Assembly (NCBI RefSeq): GCF_035975855.1
Contig: NZ_CP109055.1
Coordinates: forward strand, 6,696,001-6,760,000
Origin: Streptomyces sp. NBC_01304
Lineage (GTDB): Bacteria; Actinomycetota; Actinomycetes; Streptomycetales; Streptomycetaceae
DNA: 64,000 bases
Reading direction: 5' to 3'
Position numbers and translations under genes: made by a program. Below are positions 32,314 to 40,860 of the stretch, piece after piece. The notes beneath the pieces were generated by a model. That model made no database searches. It had not been told where the DNA came from and saw nothing but the letters and a program-made list of their open reading frames with translations. Within the stretch, counting starts at the first letter, position 1; each line of letters opens with the position of its first letter.

Positions 32314-33744
32314 ATGGCTACGGCGCCCAGCGTCTCCTACTCGATGACGGTCCGCCTTGAGGTGCCCGCCAGCGGAACAGCGGTCTCGCAGCTCACCACG
32401 GCGGTCGAGTCCTCCGGCGGCTCGGTCACCGGCCTCGACGTCACCGCGTCCGGCCACGAGAAGCTCCGGATCGACGTCACCATCGCCGCGACCTCCACCG
32501 CGCACGCCGACGAGATCGTCGAGGAGCTGCGCACCATCGAGGGCGTCACGCTCGGCAAGGTCTCCGACCGTACGTTCCTGATGCACCTCGGCGGCAAGAT
32601 CGAGATGCAGGCGAAGCACCCGATCCGCAACCGTGACGACCTCTCGATGATCTACACCCCGGGCGTCGCCCGCGTGTGCATGGCGATCGCCGAGAACCCC
32701 GAGGACGCCCGCCGCCTCACCATCAAGCGCAACACCGTCGCGGTCGTCACGGACGGCTCCGCGGTGCTCGGCCTCGGCAACATCGGCCCGATGGCCGCCA
32801 TGCCGGTCATGGAGGGCAAGGCGGCCCTCTTCAAGCGCTTCGCCGACATCGACGCCTGGCCGATCTGCCTGGACACCCAGGACACCGACGAGATCGTGTC
32901 GATCGTCAAGGCCATCGCCCCCGGCTTCGCGGGCATCAACCTCGAGGACATCTCGGCGCCCCGCTGCTTCGAGATCGAGGCGCGCCTGCGCGAGGCCCTG
33001 GACATCCCGGTCTTCCACGACGACCAGCACGGCACGGCCATCGTGGTGCTCGCCGCGCTGACCAACGCCCTGCGCGTGGTCGGCAAGTCCATCGGTGACG
33101 TCCGCGTCGTCATGTCGGGCGCCGGCGCCGCCGGTACGGCCATCCTGAAGCTGCTGCTCGCGGCCGGCGTCAAGAACGCCGTGGTGGCCGACATCCACGG
33201 CGTCGTGCAGTGCGACCGCGCGGATCTCGTGGACGCCGCCGCGGACTCCCCGCTGCGCTGGATCGCCGACAACACCAACCCCGAGGGCCTCACCGGCACC
33301 CTCAAGGAGGCCGTGGTCGGCGCCGACGTCTTCATCGGCGTCTCTGCTCCGAACGTGCTGAACGGCGACGACGTCGCGGCCATGGCGGACGACGCGATCG
33401 TGTTCGCGCTCGCGAACCCGGACCCCGAGGTCGACCCGTCGATCGCCCGCCAGACGGCCGGAGTTGTGGCCACTGGCCGCTCGGACTTCCCCAACCAGAT
33501 CAACAACGTCCTGGTCTTCCCGGGCGTCTTCCGCGGTCTGCTCGACGCCCAGTCGCGCACCGTCAACACGGAGATGATGCTGGCCGCGGCGAGCGCTCTC
33601 GCGGACGTCGTGTCCGAGGACGAGCTGAACCCGAACTACATCATCCCCAGCGTCTTCAACGACAAGGTCGCGGGCGCGGTGGCGGGCGCGGTGCGCAATG
33701 CCGCGAAGGCCGCCGCCGCCACTGTGACCGGAACCACGGCCTGA
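32314..33744 (+). CDS. NAD(P)-dependent malic enzyme with N-terminal ACT domain
   Basis: 476 aa from the ATG at 32314, preceded by AGAGGAAG. Residues about 8-80 form an ACT domain ([19 protein letters not shown]), a small-molecule sensing fold. The catalytic part has [43 protein letters not shown] with the metal-binding aspartates, and the Rossmann motif [11 protein letters not shown]. It decarboxylates malate to pyruvate, giving NADH or NADPH; cofactor choice cannot be read with certainty. It connects the TCA cycle with pyruvate-derived lipid and polyketide building blocks. The long leader with a dyad and an upstream structured RNA suggests layered control. Confidence 0.93.
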   Translation: MATAPSVSYSMTVRLEVPASGTAVSQLTTAVESSGGSVTGLDVTASGHEKLRIDVTIAATSTAHADEIVEELRTIEGVTLGKVSDRTFLMHLGGKIEMQAKHPIRNRDDLSMIYTPGVARVCMAIAENPEDARRLTIKRNTVAVVTDGSAVLGLGNIGPMAAMPVMEGKAALFKRFADIDAWPICLDTQDTDEIVSIVKAIAPGFAGINLEDISAPRCFEIEARLREALDIPVFHDDQHGTAIVVLAALTNALRVVGKSIGDVRVVMSGAGAAGTAILKLLLAAGVKNAVVADIHGVVQCDRADLVDAAADSPLRWIADNTNPEGLTGTLKEAVVGADVFIGVSAPNVLNGDDVAAMADDAIVFALANPDPEVDPSIARQTAGVVATGRSDFPNQINNVLVFPGVFRGLLDAQSRTVNTEMMLAAASALADVVSEDELNPNYIIPSVFNDKVAGAVAGAVRNAAKAAAATVTGTTA

Positions 33745-33881
33745 TCCCGCCGATTTAGCGGCGCGTCGCGGAACGCAGGGCCCTGTGCGGCCCTCTAGGG
33801 TTGCGGAAACCACGCCCTGAAAATGCCCTGCGGTCCGCTGCCGGGAGTGGACGGAGCGTCACCATTTCGAGGCACCTTGCC

Positions 33882-33887
33882 TAAGAT
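33882..33887 (+). promoter_or_regulatory. -10 box of the HU gene
   Basis: TAAGAT in the 324-bp gap after the malic enzyme gives a predicted start near 33894 and a HU leader of about 175 bases, which includes a GCGGCGGA...TCCCGCCGC hairpin. Apart from this and a weak AGGGCC/GGCCCT hairpin at 33779-33796, I see nothing else in the gap. Confidence 0.4.
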
Positions 33888-34068
33888 GGGCGCTTTTCGT
33901 GTGACTCTCAAGGGCGGCGGATTGGCTTTCCCGCCGCAGGTGGGGGCAGGATGCGTCTCTGGGCGCGAGGGTCTGACGACGGACCCGGGTCCAGGGACCT
34001 CCAAGGACCCTGGCAGCATCGGCTTCGATCTGACGCCTCAACGGCAAGAAGAACACGGGAGTACAAAA

Positions 34069-34350
34069 ATGAACCGCAGTGAGCTGGTGGCCGCGCTGGC
34101 CGACCGTGCCGAGGTGACCCGCAAGGACGCCGACGCCGTACTGGCCGCGTTCGCCGAGACCGTCGGCGAGATCGTTGCCAAGGGCGACGAGAAGGTCACC
34201 ATCCCCGGCTTCCTGACCTTCGAGCGCACCCACCGTGCCGCTCGCACCGCCCGCAACCCGCAGACCGGCGAGCCGATCAACATCCCCGCCGGCTACAGCG
34301 TGAAGGTTTCCGCGGGCTCGAAGCTCAAGGAAGCGGCCAAGGGCAAGTAA
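34069..34350 (+). CDS. hupA: Nucleoid-associated protein HU
   Basis: 93 aa, ATG at 34069 after ACGGGAG. Typical short HU fold: NRSELVAALADRAEVTRKDA, GFLTFERTHRAARTARNPQT with the DNA-clamping beta-arm, and KVSAGSKLKEAAKGK at the end. It lacks the long Lys/Ala tail of the second Streptomyces HU (HupS), so it is the HupA/HU1 type, constitutive in growing mycelium. It bends and compacts DNA as a dimer. The in-frame upstream extension is rejected because the family starts here. Confidence 0.96.
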   Translation: MNRSELVAALADRAEVTRKDADAVLAAFAETVGEIVAKGDEKVTIPGFLTFERTHRAARTARNPQTGEPINIPAGYSVKVSAGSKLKEAAKGK

Positions 34351-34371
34351 GCCTTCGGCTTGACCAACGTC

Positions 34372-34405
34372 GGGCGGCCATCCGGATTTCCGGGTGGCCG
34401 CCCTT
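34372..34405 (+). terminator. HU gene terminator
   Basis: GGGCGGCCATCCGG and CCGGGTGGCCGCCC form a 14-bp stem (one wobble) with an ATTT loop, then TTCTG. Confidence 0.85.
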
Positions 34406-34453
34406 CTGCGTGCGCGGGCTCCGGGGCCTTCTGCGTGTGCGGGCGGGGCTTGG

Positions 34454-35089
34454 CTAGAAGTCGACCTCGGTCAAGGACTGTACGACGGTCGTACGCGGCC
34501 CCGGCTCGATCCCCGGCAGCGAAGGCACGGCCAACAGGCTGCAGCCCGCCGCAAGGGCCGCCTGCGCGCCCGTAGGAGTGTCCTCGACCGCCAGACAGGC
34601 CACCGGGTCCACGCCCAGGGCGGCCGCGGCCGTCAGATAGGGGTCCGGATGGGGCTTGCCCCGCCGAGATTCCCCCTGCGTCACGGACGTGTCGAAGCGG
34701 TGCTTGCCCAGCGTCTCGAGCACCAGGTCCGCCACGTGCCGCTCGGAGGCCGTCACCAGGGCCGTGGGGATCCCCAACTCGCGTGCCCGGTCAAGCAGCC
34801 GCAGCGCACCCGGCTGTACGGTCACACCTTCGGCCACACGGGCCGTGAAGGCGGCGTCCAGGATTTCCCCCGCCTCGGCCTCCGTACGGGCCGTCAGACC
34901 GCCGCGTACGACCATCTCGGCGGCAGCGGCGATCGTCGCGCCCGCGAAGGGGGCGAGCGTGGCGGCATCCGCCAACCGGCCCTCTCCCCGGACGAATTCG
35001 GCGACCACGTCCAGCCAGGCGTGCTCGGTGTCGACGAGGGTGCCGTCCATGTCGCAGAGGAGGGCGGCGGGTTGGGGCAGGAGTATCAA
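34454..35089 (-). CDS. HAD family phosphatase
   Basis: 211 aa on the minus strand. HAD motif I is ALLCDMDGTLVDTEHAW with the nucleophile and acid aspartates; motif II is near TALVTASERH; motif III and IV in RRGKPHPDPYLTAAAALGV and CLAVEDTPTGAQAALAAG. The cap region is alpha-helical, as in phosphoglycolate phosphatase and beta-phosphoglucomutase relatives. Substrate not assignable; sugar phosphates are usual. It converges on the HU terminator. Confidence 0.88.
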   Translation of the reverse strand: MILLPQPAALLCDMDGTLVDTEHAWLDVVAEFVRGEGRLADAATLAPFAGATIAAAAEMVVRGGLTARTEAEAGEILDAAFTARVAEGVTVQPGALRLLDRARELGIPTALVTASERHVADLVLETLGKHRFDTSVTQGESRRGKPHPDPYLTAAAALGVDPVACLAVEDTPTGAQAALAAGCSLLAVPSLPGIEPGPRTTVVQSLTEVDF

Positions 35090-35104
35090 GGGGGCCTCCG
35101 GGGC

Positions 35105-35262
35105 GATATTTTCCCCACCCCGCCCCTTCCCGTAAGGCTGCCGCCGGCTTCCATGACGGTGCGGGTGTTCTCAGCGACGGTCACTGATGTCCTCAAGCGC
35201 CGGACAGGCTGATTTATCAGCCTGTCCGGCGCTTGAGGACTTTCGGGAAGGGGCGGGGAGGG
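35105..35262. repeat. Composite Streptomyces-type palindromic repeat (copy 2)
   Basis: Core hairpin: 35189-35213 and 35216-35240 are perfect 25-bp inverse arms (GTCCTCAAGCGCCGGACAGG...) with a 2-base loop. Outer arms CCCCGCCCCTTCCCGTAA (about 35114-35132) and GGGAAGGGGCGGGGAGGGGA (about 35243-35262) are also inverse. Same composite as 614-851. It lies between murA and the HAD gene, both minus strand, and may terminate murA. Confidence 0.8.
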
Positions 35263-35329
35263 GAAGAAAGAAACCGGGGCGGCCACCCGACAACGGACGG
35301 CCACCCCGGCAACGTACAACCAAGAACAT

Positions 35330-36676
35330 CTATACGAGCGCGCCGCCCGGCAGTTCGACCTTGGCGCCCAGCTCTACGAGCTTCTCCATGAAGTTCTCGT
35401 AGCCACGGTTGATCAGATCGATGCCGTGCACACGCGACGTGCCCTGCGCGGCGAGCGCGGCGATCAGGTACGAGAAGCCACCCCGGAGGTCGGGGATGAC
35501 CAGGTCCGCACCCTGCAGCTTCGTCGGGCCCGAAACGACCGCCGAGTGCAGGAAGTTGCGCTGCCCGAAGCGGCAGTCGGACCCGCCGAGGCACTCGCGG
35601 TAGAGCTGGATGTGCGCACCCATCTGGTTGAGCGCGGAGGTGAAGCCGAGCCGGGACTCGTACACCGTCTCGTGGACGATGGAGAGACCCGCCGCCTGCG
35701 TGAGGGCGACGACGAGCGGCTGCTGCCAGTCGGTCTGGAAGCCCGGGTGGACGTCCGTCTCCAGCGCTATGGCGTTGAGCGAGCCGCCCGGGTGCCAGAA
35801 GCGGATGCCCTCGTCGTCGATCTCGAAGGCGCCGCCGACCTTCCGGTACGTGTTGAGGAAGGTCATCATCGAGCGCTGCTGCGCGCCGCGCACGTAGATG
35901 TTGCCCTCGGTCGCGAGCGCGGCGGACGCCCAGGAGGCGGCCTCCAGACGGTCCGAGAGGGCGCGGTGGTTGTAGCCGCCGAGCGTGTCGACACCGGTGA
36001 CCCGGATGGTCCGGTCGGTGTCCATCGCGATGATCGCGCCCATCTTCTGCAGTACGCAGATGAGGTCTTCGATCTCGGGCTCGACCGCCGCGTTGGAGAG
36101 TTCGGTGACCCCTTCGGCCAGGACGGCCGTGAGGAGGACCTGCTCGGTCGCGCCCACCGACGGGTACGGCAGCTGGATCTTGCAGCCGCGCAGTCGCTGC
36201 GGTGCCTCCAGGTACTGGCCGCCCTCGCGCTTCTCGATGGTCGCGCCGAACTGGCGGAGCACCTCGAAGTGGAAGTCGATCGGCCGGCCGCCGATGTCGC
36301 AGCCGCCGAGGCCCGGGATGAACGCGTGGCCGAGGCGGTGCAGGAGCGGGCCGCACAGGAGGATCGGGATGCGGGAGGACCCGGCGTGCGCGTCGATGTC
36401 GGCCACGTTGGCGCTCTCGACGTGCGAGGGGTCCATCACCAGTTCGCCCGGCTCGTCACCGGGGCGGACGGTCACACCATGCAGCTGCAGGAGTCCGCGT
36501 ACGACACGCACATCACGAATGTCCGGGACATTGCGCAGCCGGCTCGGGCCACTGCCGAGCAGCGCGGCGACCATGGCCTTGGGGACCAGGTTCTTGGCAC
36601 CGCGGACACGGATCTCGCCCTCGAGCGGGGTGCCGCCGTGGACAAGCAGTACGTCGTCATTGCCGTTGACGGTCAT
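35330..36676 (-). CDS. murA: UDP-N-acetylglucosamine 1-carboxyvinyltransferase MurA
   Basis: 448 aa from the ATG at 36676 (MTVNGNDDVLLVHGG). It transfers enolpyruvate from PEP to UDP-GlcNAc, the first committed step of peptidoglycan synthesis, in the cytoplasm. Family segments: GEIRVRGAKNLVPKAMVAAL with the catalytic Lys-Asn pair, LGGCDIGGRPIDFH with the active-site cysteine (about residue 126), and PYPSVGATEQVLLTAVLAEG. Retention of Cys rather than the Asp of mycobacteria predicts fosfomycin-reactive enzyme (established family knowledge). It is divergent from yqgE; the 272-bp gap shows no gene. Confidence 0.95.
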   Translation of the reverse strand: MTVNGNDDVLLVHGGTPLEGEIRVRGAKNLVPKAMVAALLGSGPSRLRNVPDIRDVRVVRGLLQLHGVTVRPGDEPGELVMDPSHVESANVADIDAHAGSSRIPILLCGPLLHRLGHAFIPGLGGCDIGGRPIDFHFEVLRQFGATIEKREGGQYLEAPQRLRGCKIQLPYPSVGATEQVLLTAVLAEGVTELSNAAVEPEIEDLICVLQKMGAIIAMDTDRTIRVTGVDTLGGYNHRALSDRLEAASWASAALATEGNIYVRGAQQRSMMTFLNTYRKVGGAFEIDDEGIRFWHPGGSLNAIALETDVHPGFQTDWQQPLVVALTQAAGLSIVHETVYESRLGFTSALNQMGAHIQLYRECLGGSDCRFGQRNFLHSAVVSGPTKLQGADLVIPDLRGGFSYLIAALAAQGTSRVHGIDLINRGYENFMEKLVELGAKVELPGGALV

Positions 36677-36948
36677 GTATCTCGCGTTCCGTGTGTCGGG
36701 CTGGGGGCGTCTGGCTGTGAGTGGGCCGAAGAGCAAGGGTAATGGGCGCCTACCCCCCTTCCGTAAGCCCAAGTACCGGTTCCGGACGTCATGACTTCGC
36801 CACAACACGAACCGTGCTTTATCCAGCGCATACGGTCACGGAATCGACCCCTCCGGCGACTGTGCGCGGTGGTTGCCTCCGTGAGCCCTGAGCTGCATTC
36901 CCTTACGTACGGGCTTTGCCTCCCCACGGAGGGCGAAGATGCGGGATC

Positions 36949-37518
36949 ATGTCTGGCATGACCGAGGTGTCCTCGCTCACAGGGCGGTTGCTGGTCGCCA
37001 CCCCGGCCCTGGCGGACCCGAACTTCGACCGTGCCGTGGTGCTGCTCCTCGACCACGACGAGGAGGGCTCGCTCGGCGTTGTCCTCAACCGCCCGACTCC
37101 GGTGGGCGTCGGCGACATCCTCGAGGACTGGGCCTCGTTGGCGGGGGAGCCGGGGGTGGTCTTCCAGGGCGGGCCTGTCTCATTGGACTCGGCGCTCGGG
37201 GTCGGAGTCATCCCGGGTGACGACGGGCCACTGGGCTGGCGTCGCGTACATGGCGCGATCGGCCTGGTCGACCTGGAGACGCCGCCCGAGTTGATCGGCG
37301 CCGCGCTCGGCTCGCTGCGGATCTTCGCGGGGTACGCGGGGTGGGGGCCGGGGCAGCTGGAGGACGAGCTGGTCGAAGGCGCCTGGTACGTGGTCGAGTC
37401 GGAGCCGGGGGATGTGTCGTCGCCGGTACCGGAGCGGCTGTGGCGGGAGGTGCTGCGCAGGCAGCGCAGCGAGCTGGCGATGGTGGCGACGTATCCGGAC
37501 GATCCCTCGCTGAATTGA
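36949..37518 (+). CDS. YqgE/AlgH family protein
   Basis: 189 aa from the ATG at 36949; an ATG three codons later (36958) is equally possible. Conserved features: TGRLLVATPALADPNFDRAV, LDHDEEGSLGVVLNRPT, FQGGPV and the Trp/Gly-rich IFAGYAGWGPGQLEDE. The family (DUF179) is widespread but has no settled function. Its place between murA and the DUF3039 gene matches the S. coelicolor order. Confidence 0.92.
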   Translation: MSGMTEVSSLTGRLLVATPALADPNFDRAVVLLLDHDEEGSLGVVLNRPTPVGVGDILEDWASLAGEPGVVFQGGPVSLDSALGVGVIPGDDGPLGWRRVHGAIGLVDLETPPELIGAALGSLRIFAGYAGWGPGQLEDELVEGAWYVVESEPGDVSSPVPERLWREVLRRQRSELAMVATYPDDPSLN

Positions 37519-37570
37519 CGCCCGGCGGTCGCTTCCTTGACGCTGTGCGGCCGGTTCGTTGCGCCTTCAG

Positions 37571-37576
37571 TACCCT
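37571..37576 (+). promoter_or_regulatory. -10 box for leaderless DUF3039 transcript
   Basis: TACCCT ends 8 bases before the ATG at 37584, with no ribosome-binding site. Confidence 0.4.
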
Positions 37577-37583
37577 GGAATCC

Positions 37584-37883
37584 ATGAGCACTCTTGAGCC
37601 CGAGCGCGGGACAGGTACGGGGACCCTCGTTGAGCCGACGCCGCAGACGTCGCACGGTGACGGCGATCACGAGCGCTATGCCCACTATGTCCAGAAGGAC
37701 AAGATCATGGCGAGCGCGCTCGAGGGCACGCCCGTCGTCGCGCTCTGCGGCAAGGTCTGGGTGCCGGGTCGCGACCCGAAGAAGTACCCGGTGTGCCCCA
37801 TGTGCAAGGAGATCTACGAGTCCATGGGCGCCGGTGGCGACAAGGACAAGGACAAGTCGGGCAAGGGCGGCGGCGCGAAGTAG
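37584..37883 (+). CDS. DUF3039 protein
   Basis: 99 aa. After an acidic start comes the conserved core HERYAHYVQKDKIMASALEG, VVALCGKVWVPGRDPKKYPVCPMC, with three cysteines that may bind zinc, then a Lys/Gly/Asp-rich tail. Restricted to actinobacteria; no function known. Probably leaderless. Confidence 0.88.
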   Translation: MSTLEPERGTGTGTLVEPTPQTSHGDGDHERYAHYVQKDKIMASALEGTPVVALCGKVWVPGRDPKKYPVCPMCKEIYESMGAGGDKDKDKSGKGGGAK

Positions 37884-38017
37884 CCCCTCCTCTTCACTGG
37901 CGGACCCTGCGGTCCCCTGGCTGACCCTGCGGCTCCGGTGCGCGCTTCGGCGTGCGCCGGGGCTGTGTGTTTTTGGAGGCTCGTTGCGTAACGGGGGGCC
38001 GTGGCAGGCTCGGAATC

Positions 38018-39670
38018 ATGACGCAAACGGATCTGATTCCGGTACCCCGGTACGTGCACGAGTACGGGGACACCTTCTATGAACTCGGGTCGGCCACAAA
38101 GCTCGCGGCCGGTGCGGGAACGGAACGTACGGAACGCTGGCTCAGGGGCACGCTGGGGGCCGCGACGGGCTTCGCGCTCGCCCCCGCGGGCGCCGACGAC
38201 GAGAACGTCATCCGGCTGTCCATCGACGACGTGGTGGCCAAGGACCTCGGGGACGAGGGCTACCGCCTCGTGGTGACGCCCCAGGGCGTCCACTTGGCCG
38301 GCGGCGGCCCGGCCGGGCTGTTCTGGGGAGCACAGACGCTGCGGCAGTTGCTCGGGCCTGCGGCCTTCCGGCGAGCGGAACTGCCCGGCACCACCTGGCG
38401 GTTGCCGGTCAGCCACCTCCAGGACAGCCCCCGCTTCGCCTGGCGCGGCATGATGCTCGACGTCTCCCGGCACTTCATGCCCAAGGACGGCGTCCTGCGC
38501 TACCTCGACCTGCTCGCCGCCCACAAACTCAACGTCTTCCACTTCCACTTGACGGACGACCAGGGCTGGCGCATCGAGATCAAGCGCTACCCGAAGCTGA
38601 CCGAAATCGGCTCCTGGCGCGCCCGCACCAAGTACGGCCACCGCGCCTCGCCCCTCTGGGAGGAGAAGCCGCACGGCGGGTACTACACCCAGGACGACAT
38701 CCGCGAGATCGTCGCGTACGCCGCCGAGCGGCATATCGCCGTCGTCCCGGAGATCGACATCCCCGGCCACTCGCAGGCCGCCATCGCCGCTTACCCGGAG
38801 CTCGGCAACACCGACGTCATCGACACCACCTCCCTCTCCGTCTGGGACACCTGGGGCGTGAATCCGAACGTACTCGCCCCCACTGACAACACTCTCCGCT
38901 TCTACGAGGGCGTCTTCGAGGAGGTCCTGGAGCTCTTCCCGTCGGCCTTCGTCCACGTGGGCGGCGACGAGTGCCCCAAGGACCAGTGGAAGCAGTCCCC
39001 GACCGCCCAGGCCCGCATCCGGGAACTGGGGTTGAAGGACGAGGACGAGCTGCAGTCGTGGTTCATCCGGCACTTCGACCGCTGGCTCGGCGAGCGCGGC
39101 CGGCGCCTCATCGGCTGGGACGAGATCCTGGAGGGCGGCCTCGCACCGGGCGCCGCCGTCTCCTCCTGGCGCGGCTACGCGGGCGGGATCGCCGCCGCCG
39201 AGGCGGGCCACGACGTCGTCATGTGCCCCGAGCAGCAGGTGTACTTGGACCACCGCCAGGACGGCGGCGAGGACGAGCCGATGCCCATCGGGTACGTCCG
39301 CACACCGGCCGACGTCTACCGCTTCGAGCCCGTCCCGCCACAGCTGAGCCCCGAAGCGGCCGGCCATGTCCTGGGCACCCAGGCCAATGTGTGGACCGAG
39401 GTGATGGAGAACCACGCGCGCGTGGACTACCAGGTGTTCCCGCGCCTCGCGGCCTTCGCCGAGGTCGCCTGGAGTTCCCTGCCGCCCGCCGCTGACCGGG
39501 ACTTTGCGGACTTCGAGCGCCGAATGTCAGTGCACTACGCGAGACTTGACGCACTGGGGGTCGAATACCGGCCGTCCTCGGGCCCCTTGCCGTGGCAGCA
39601 GCGCCCCGTCCCGGCAGGAATGGAGGGCAGCCTCGGACGCCCGATCGAGGGGGCGCCCCCGAACGTGTGA
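38018..39670 (+). CDS. Beta-N-acetylhexosaminidase (GH20)
   Basis: 550 aa from the ATG at 38018. N-terminal GH20b-type domain (IPVPRYVHEYGDTFYELGSA) and a TIM-barrel catalytic domain starting at FAWRGMMLDVSRHFMPKDGV. The catalytic Asp-Glu pair is Asp317-Glu318 in FVHVGGDECPKDQW, working by the substrate-assisted mechanism. Also HFHLTDDQGWRIEIKRYP and WDEILEGG. It removes terminal GlcNAc/GalNAc from chitin- or wall-derived oligosaccharides. No signal peptide is visible, so it probably acts inside on imported chitobiose-like sugars or recycled wall fragments, although a missed upstream start cannot be excluded. Confidence 0.93.
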   Translation: MTQTDLIPVPRYVHEYGDTFYELGSATKLAAGAGTERTERWLRGTLGAATGFALAPAGADDENVIRLSIDDVVAKDLGDEGYRLVVTPQGVHLAGGGPAGLFWGAQTLRQLLGPAAFRRAELPGTTWRLPVSHLQDSPRFAWRGMMLDVSRHFMPKDGVLRYLDLLAAHKLNVFHFHLTDDQGWRIEIKRYPKLTEIGSWRARTKYGHRASPLWEEKPHGGYYTQDDIREIVAYAAERHIAVVPEIDIPGHSQAAIAAYPELGNTDVIDTTSLSVWDTWGVNPNVLAPTDNTLRFYEGVFEEVLELFPSAFVHVGGDECPKDQWKQSPTAQARIRELGLKDEDELQSWFIRHFDRWLGERGRRLIGWDEILEGGLAPGAAVSSWRGYAGGIAAAEAGHDVVMCPEQQVYLDHRQDGGEDEPMPIGYVRTPADVYRFEPVPPQLSPEAAGHVLGTQANVWTEVMENHARVDYQVFPRLAAFAEVAWSSLPPAADRDFADFERRMSVHYARLDALGVEYRPSSGPLPWQQRPVPAGMEGSLGRPIEGAPPNV

Positions 39671-39960
39671 GGCATGCCGTAAGCCGCGCGTCCCGGGGGT
39701 GCGGCCCTGGGAGCGTGGAGGACCGCAAAGGGGAACTCGTACAAGAATCACCGAAGAGTGTCATTGTGCGTCGAACGGCGCGGGAGTGAGAAACCGGACC
39801 AATCCCCAGGTCCACGGACGAATTGCTCCTAGCGGACCCCCGCGTCGGTGGGCTCGGAAGATGTGCCAGAGTTGCCACGTCCGGCCTGTGAGCACGTACC
39901 GTACGGCGGAACAGGCACACCTTGGCTCGCACGGTCGGTCATTGGGAAGGGGCAGCCGGT

Positions 39961-40860
39961 TTGACCACGCACGCACCACAGGCACCGCAGGCTGCGCAGG
40001 CGGTGAATCTCCCCGCCACGCTCGACGAGGCAGTGGCAGCGCTCGCCGCCATGCCCGCCGCCGTGCCCGTGGCCGGCGGCACCGACCTCATGGCCTCGGT
40101 CAACTCCGGCCTCCTGCGCCCCGCAGCACTCGTCGGCCTCGGCCGCATCAGCGAGATCCGCGGCTGGCAGTACCAGGACGGCCACGCCCTGCTCGGCGCC
40201 GGACTGACCCACGCCCGCATGGGCCGCCCCGACTTCGCCGCCCTGATCCCCGCGCTCGCCGCCTCCGCGCGCGCTGCCGGACCGCCCACGATCCGGAACG
40301 CGGGCACCCTCGGCGGGAACATCGCGACGGCCGCCCCGACCGGCGACTCCCTGCCCGTCCTGGCAGCCCTGGAAGCCACGTTGATCATCGCGGGCCCGAA
40401 CGGCGCCCGTCGCGAGATCCCCGTCTCGCACCTCCTCGCCGGCATGGAGATGCTGCGCGCGGGCGAGCTCATCGGTTTTGTGCGCGTTCCGTTGCTGCAC
40501 GCCCCCCAGGTCTTCCTGAAGGCGACCGGCCGCACGGGCCCCGGCCGCGCCACCGCCTCCGTCGCGCTGGTCCTCGACCCGGCCCGGCGCGGAGTGCGCT
40601 GCGCCGTGGGCGCCATCGCGCCGATGCCGCTGCGCCCCCTCGAAGCCGAGAACTGGGTCGCCTCACTCATCGACTGGGACGCCGAGCGGGCGCTGGCCCC
40701 CGAGGCGCTGAACGCCTTCGGGGAGTACGTCGCCGCGGCCTGCATCCCCGACCAGGCGGGCCCGGACGGCACCCCCGAGCAACTGTCGCCGGCCGTACTG
40801 CACCTGCGGCGGACCGTCGCCGCACTGGCCCGACGAGCACTGGGGAGGGCGCTGTCGTGA
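39961..40860 (+). CDS. FAD-binding subunit of xanthine dehydrogenase-type enzyme
   Basis: 299 aa from the TTG at 39961, preceded by GGGAAGGGG; a TTG at 39922 lacks such a site. CoxM/XdhB-like: VAALAAMPAAVPVAGGTDLM is the FAD-binding PCMH core, TIRNAGTLGGNIATAAPTGD the second flavin motif, and a CODH-type C-terminal domain follows. It passes electrons from the Fe-S subunit to NAD or another acceptor. First gene of a three-gene operon with 4-bp overlaps. The 290-bp gap upstream shows no gene. Confidence 0.9.
   Translation: MTTHAPQAPQAAQAVNLPATLDEAVAALAAMPAAVPVAGGTDLMASVNSGLLRPAALVGLGRISEIRGWQYQDGHALLGAGLTHARMGRPDFAALIPALAASARAAGPPTIRNAGTLGGNIATAAPTGDSLPVLAALEATLIIAGPNGARREIPVSHLLAGMEMLRAGELIGFVRVPLLHAPQVFLKATGRTGPGRATASVALVLDPARRGVRCAVGAIAPMPLRPLEAENWVASLIDWDAERALAPEALNAFGEYVAAACIPDQAGPDGTPEQLSPAVLHLRRTVAALARRALGRALS

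Noticed and set aside
33823..34068. In-frame N-terminal extension of HU
   Set aside because: HU begins at NRSEL in the family and a ribosome-binding site precedes the ATG at 34069.
39504..40856. Long upstream extension of the Fe-S subunit
   Set aside because: It overlaps the hexosaminidase end and the whole FAD-subunit gene in another frame; the GTG at 40857 is coupled to the FAD-subunit stop.
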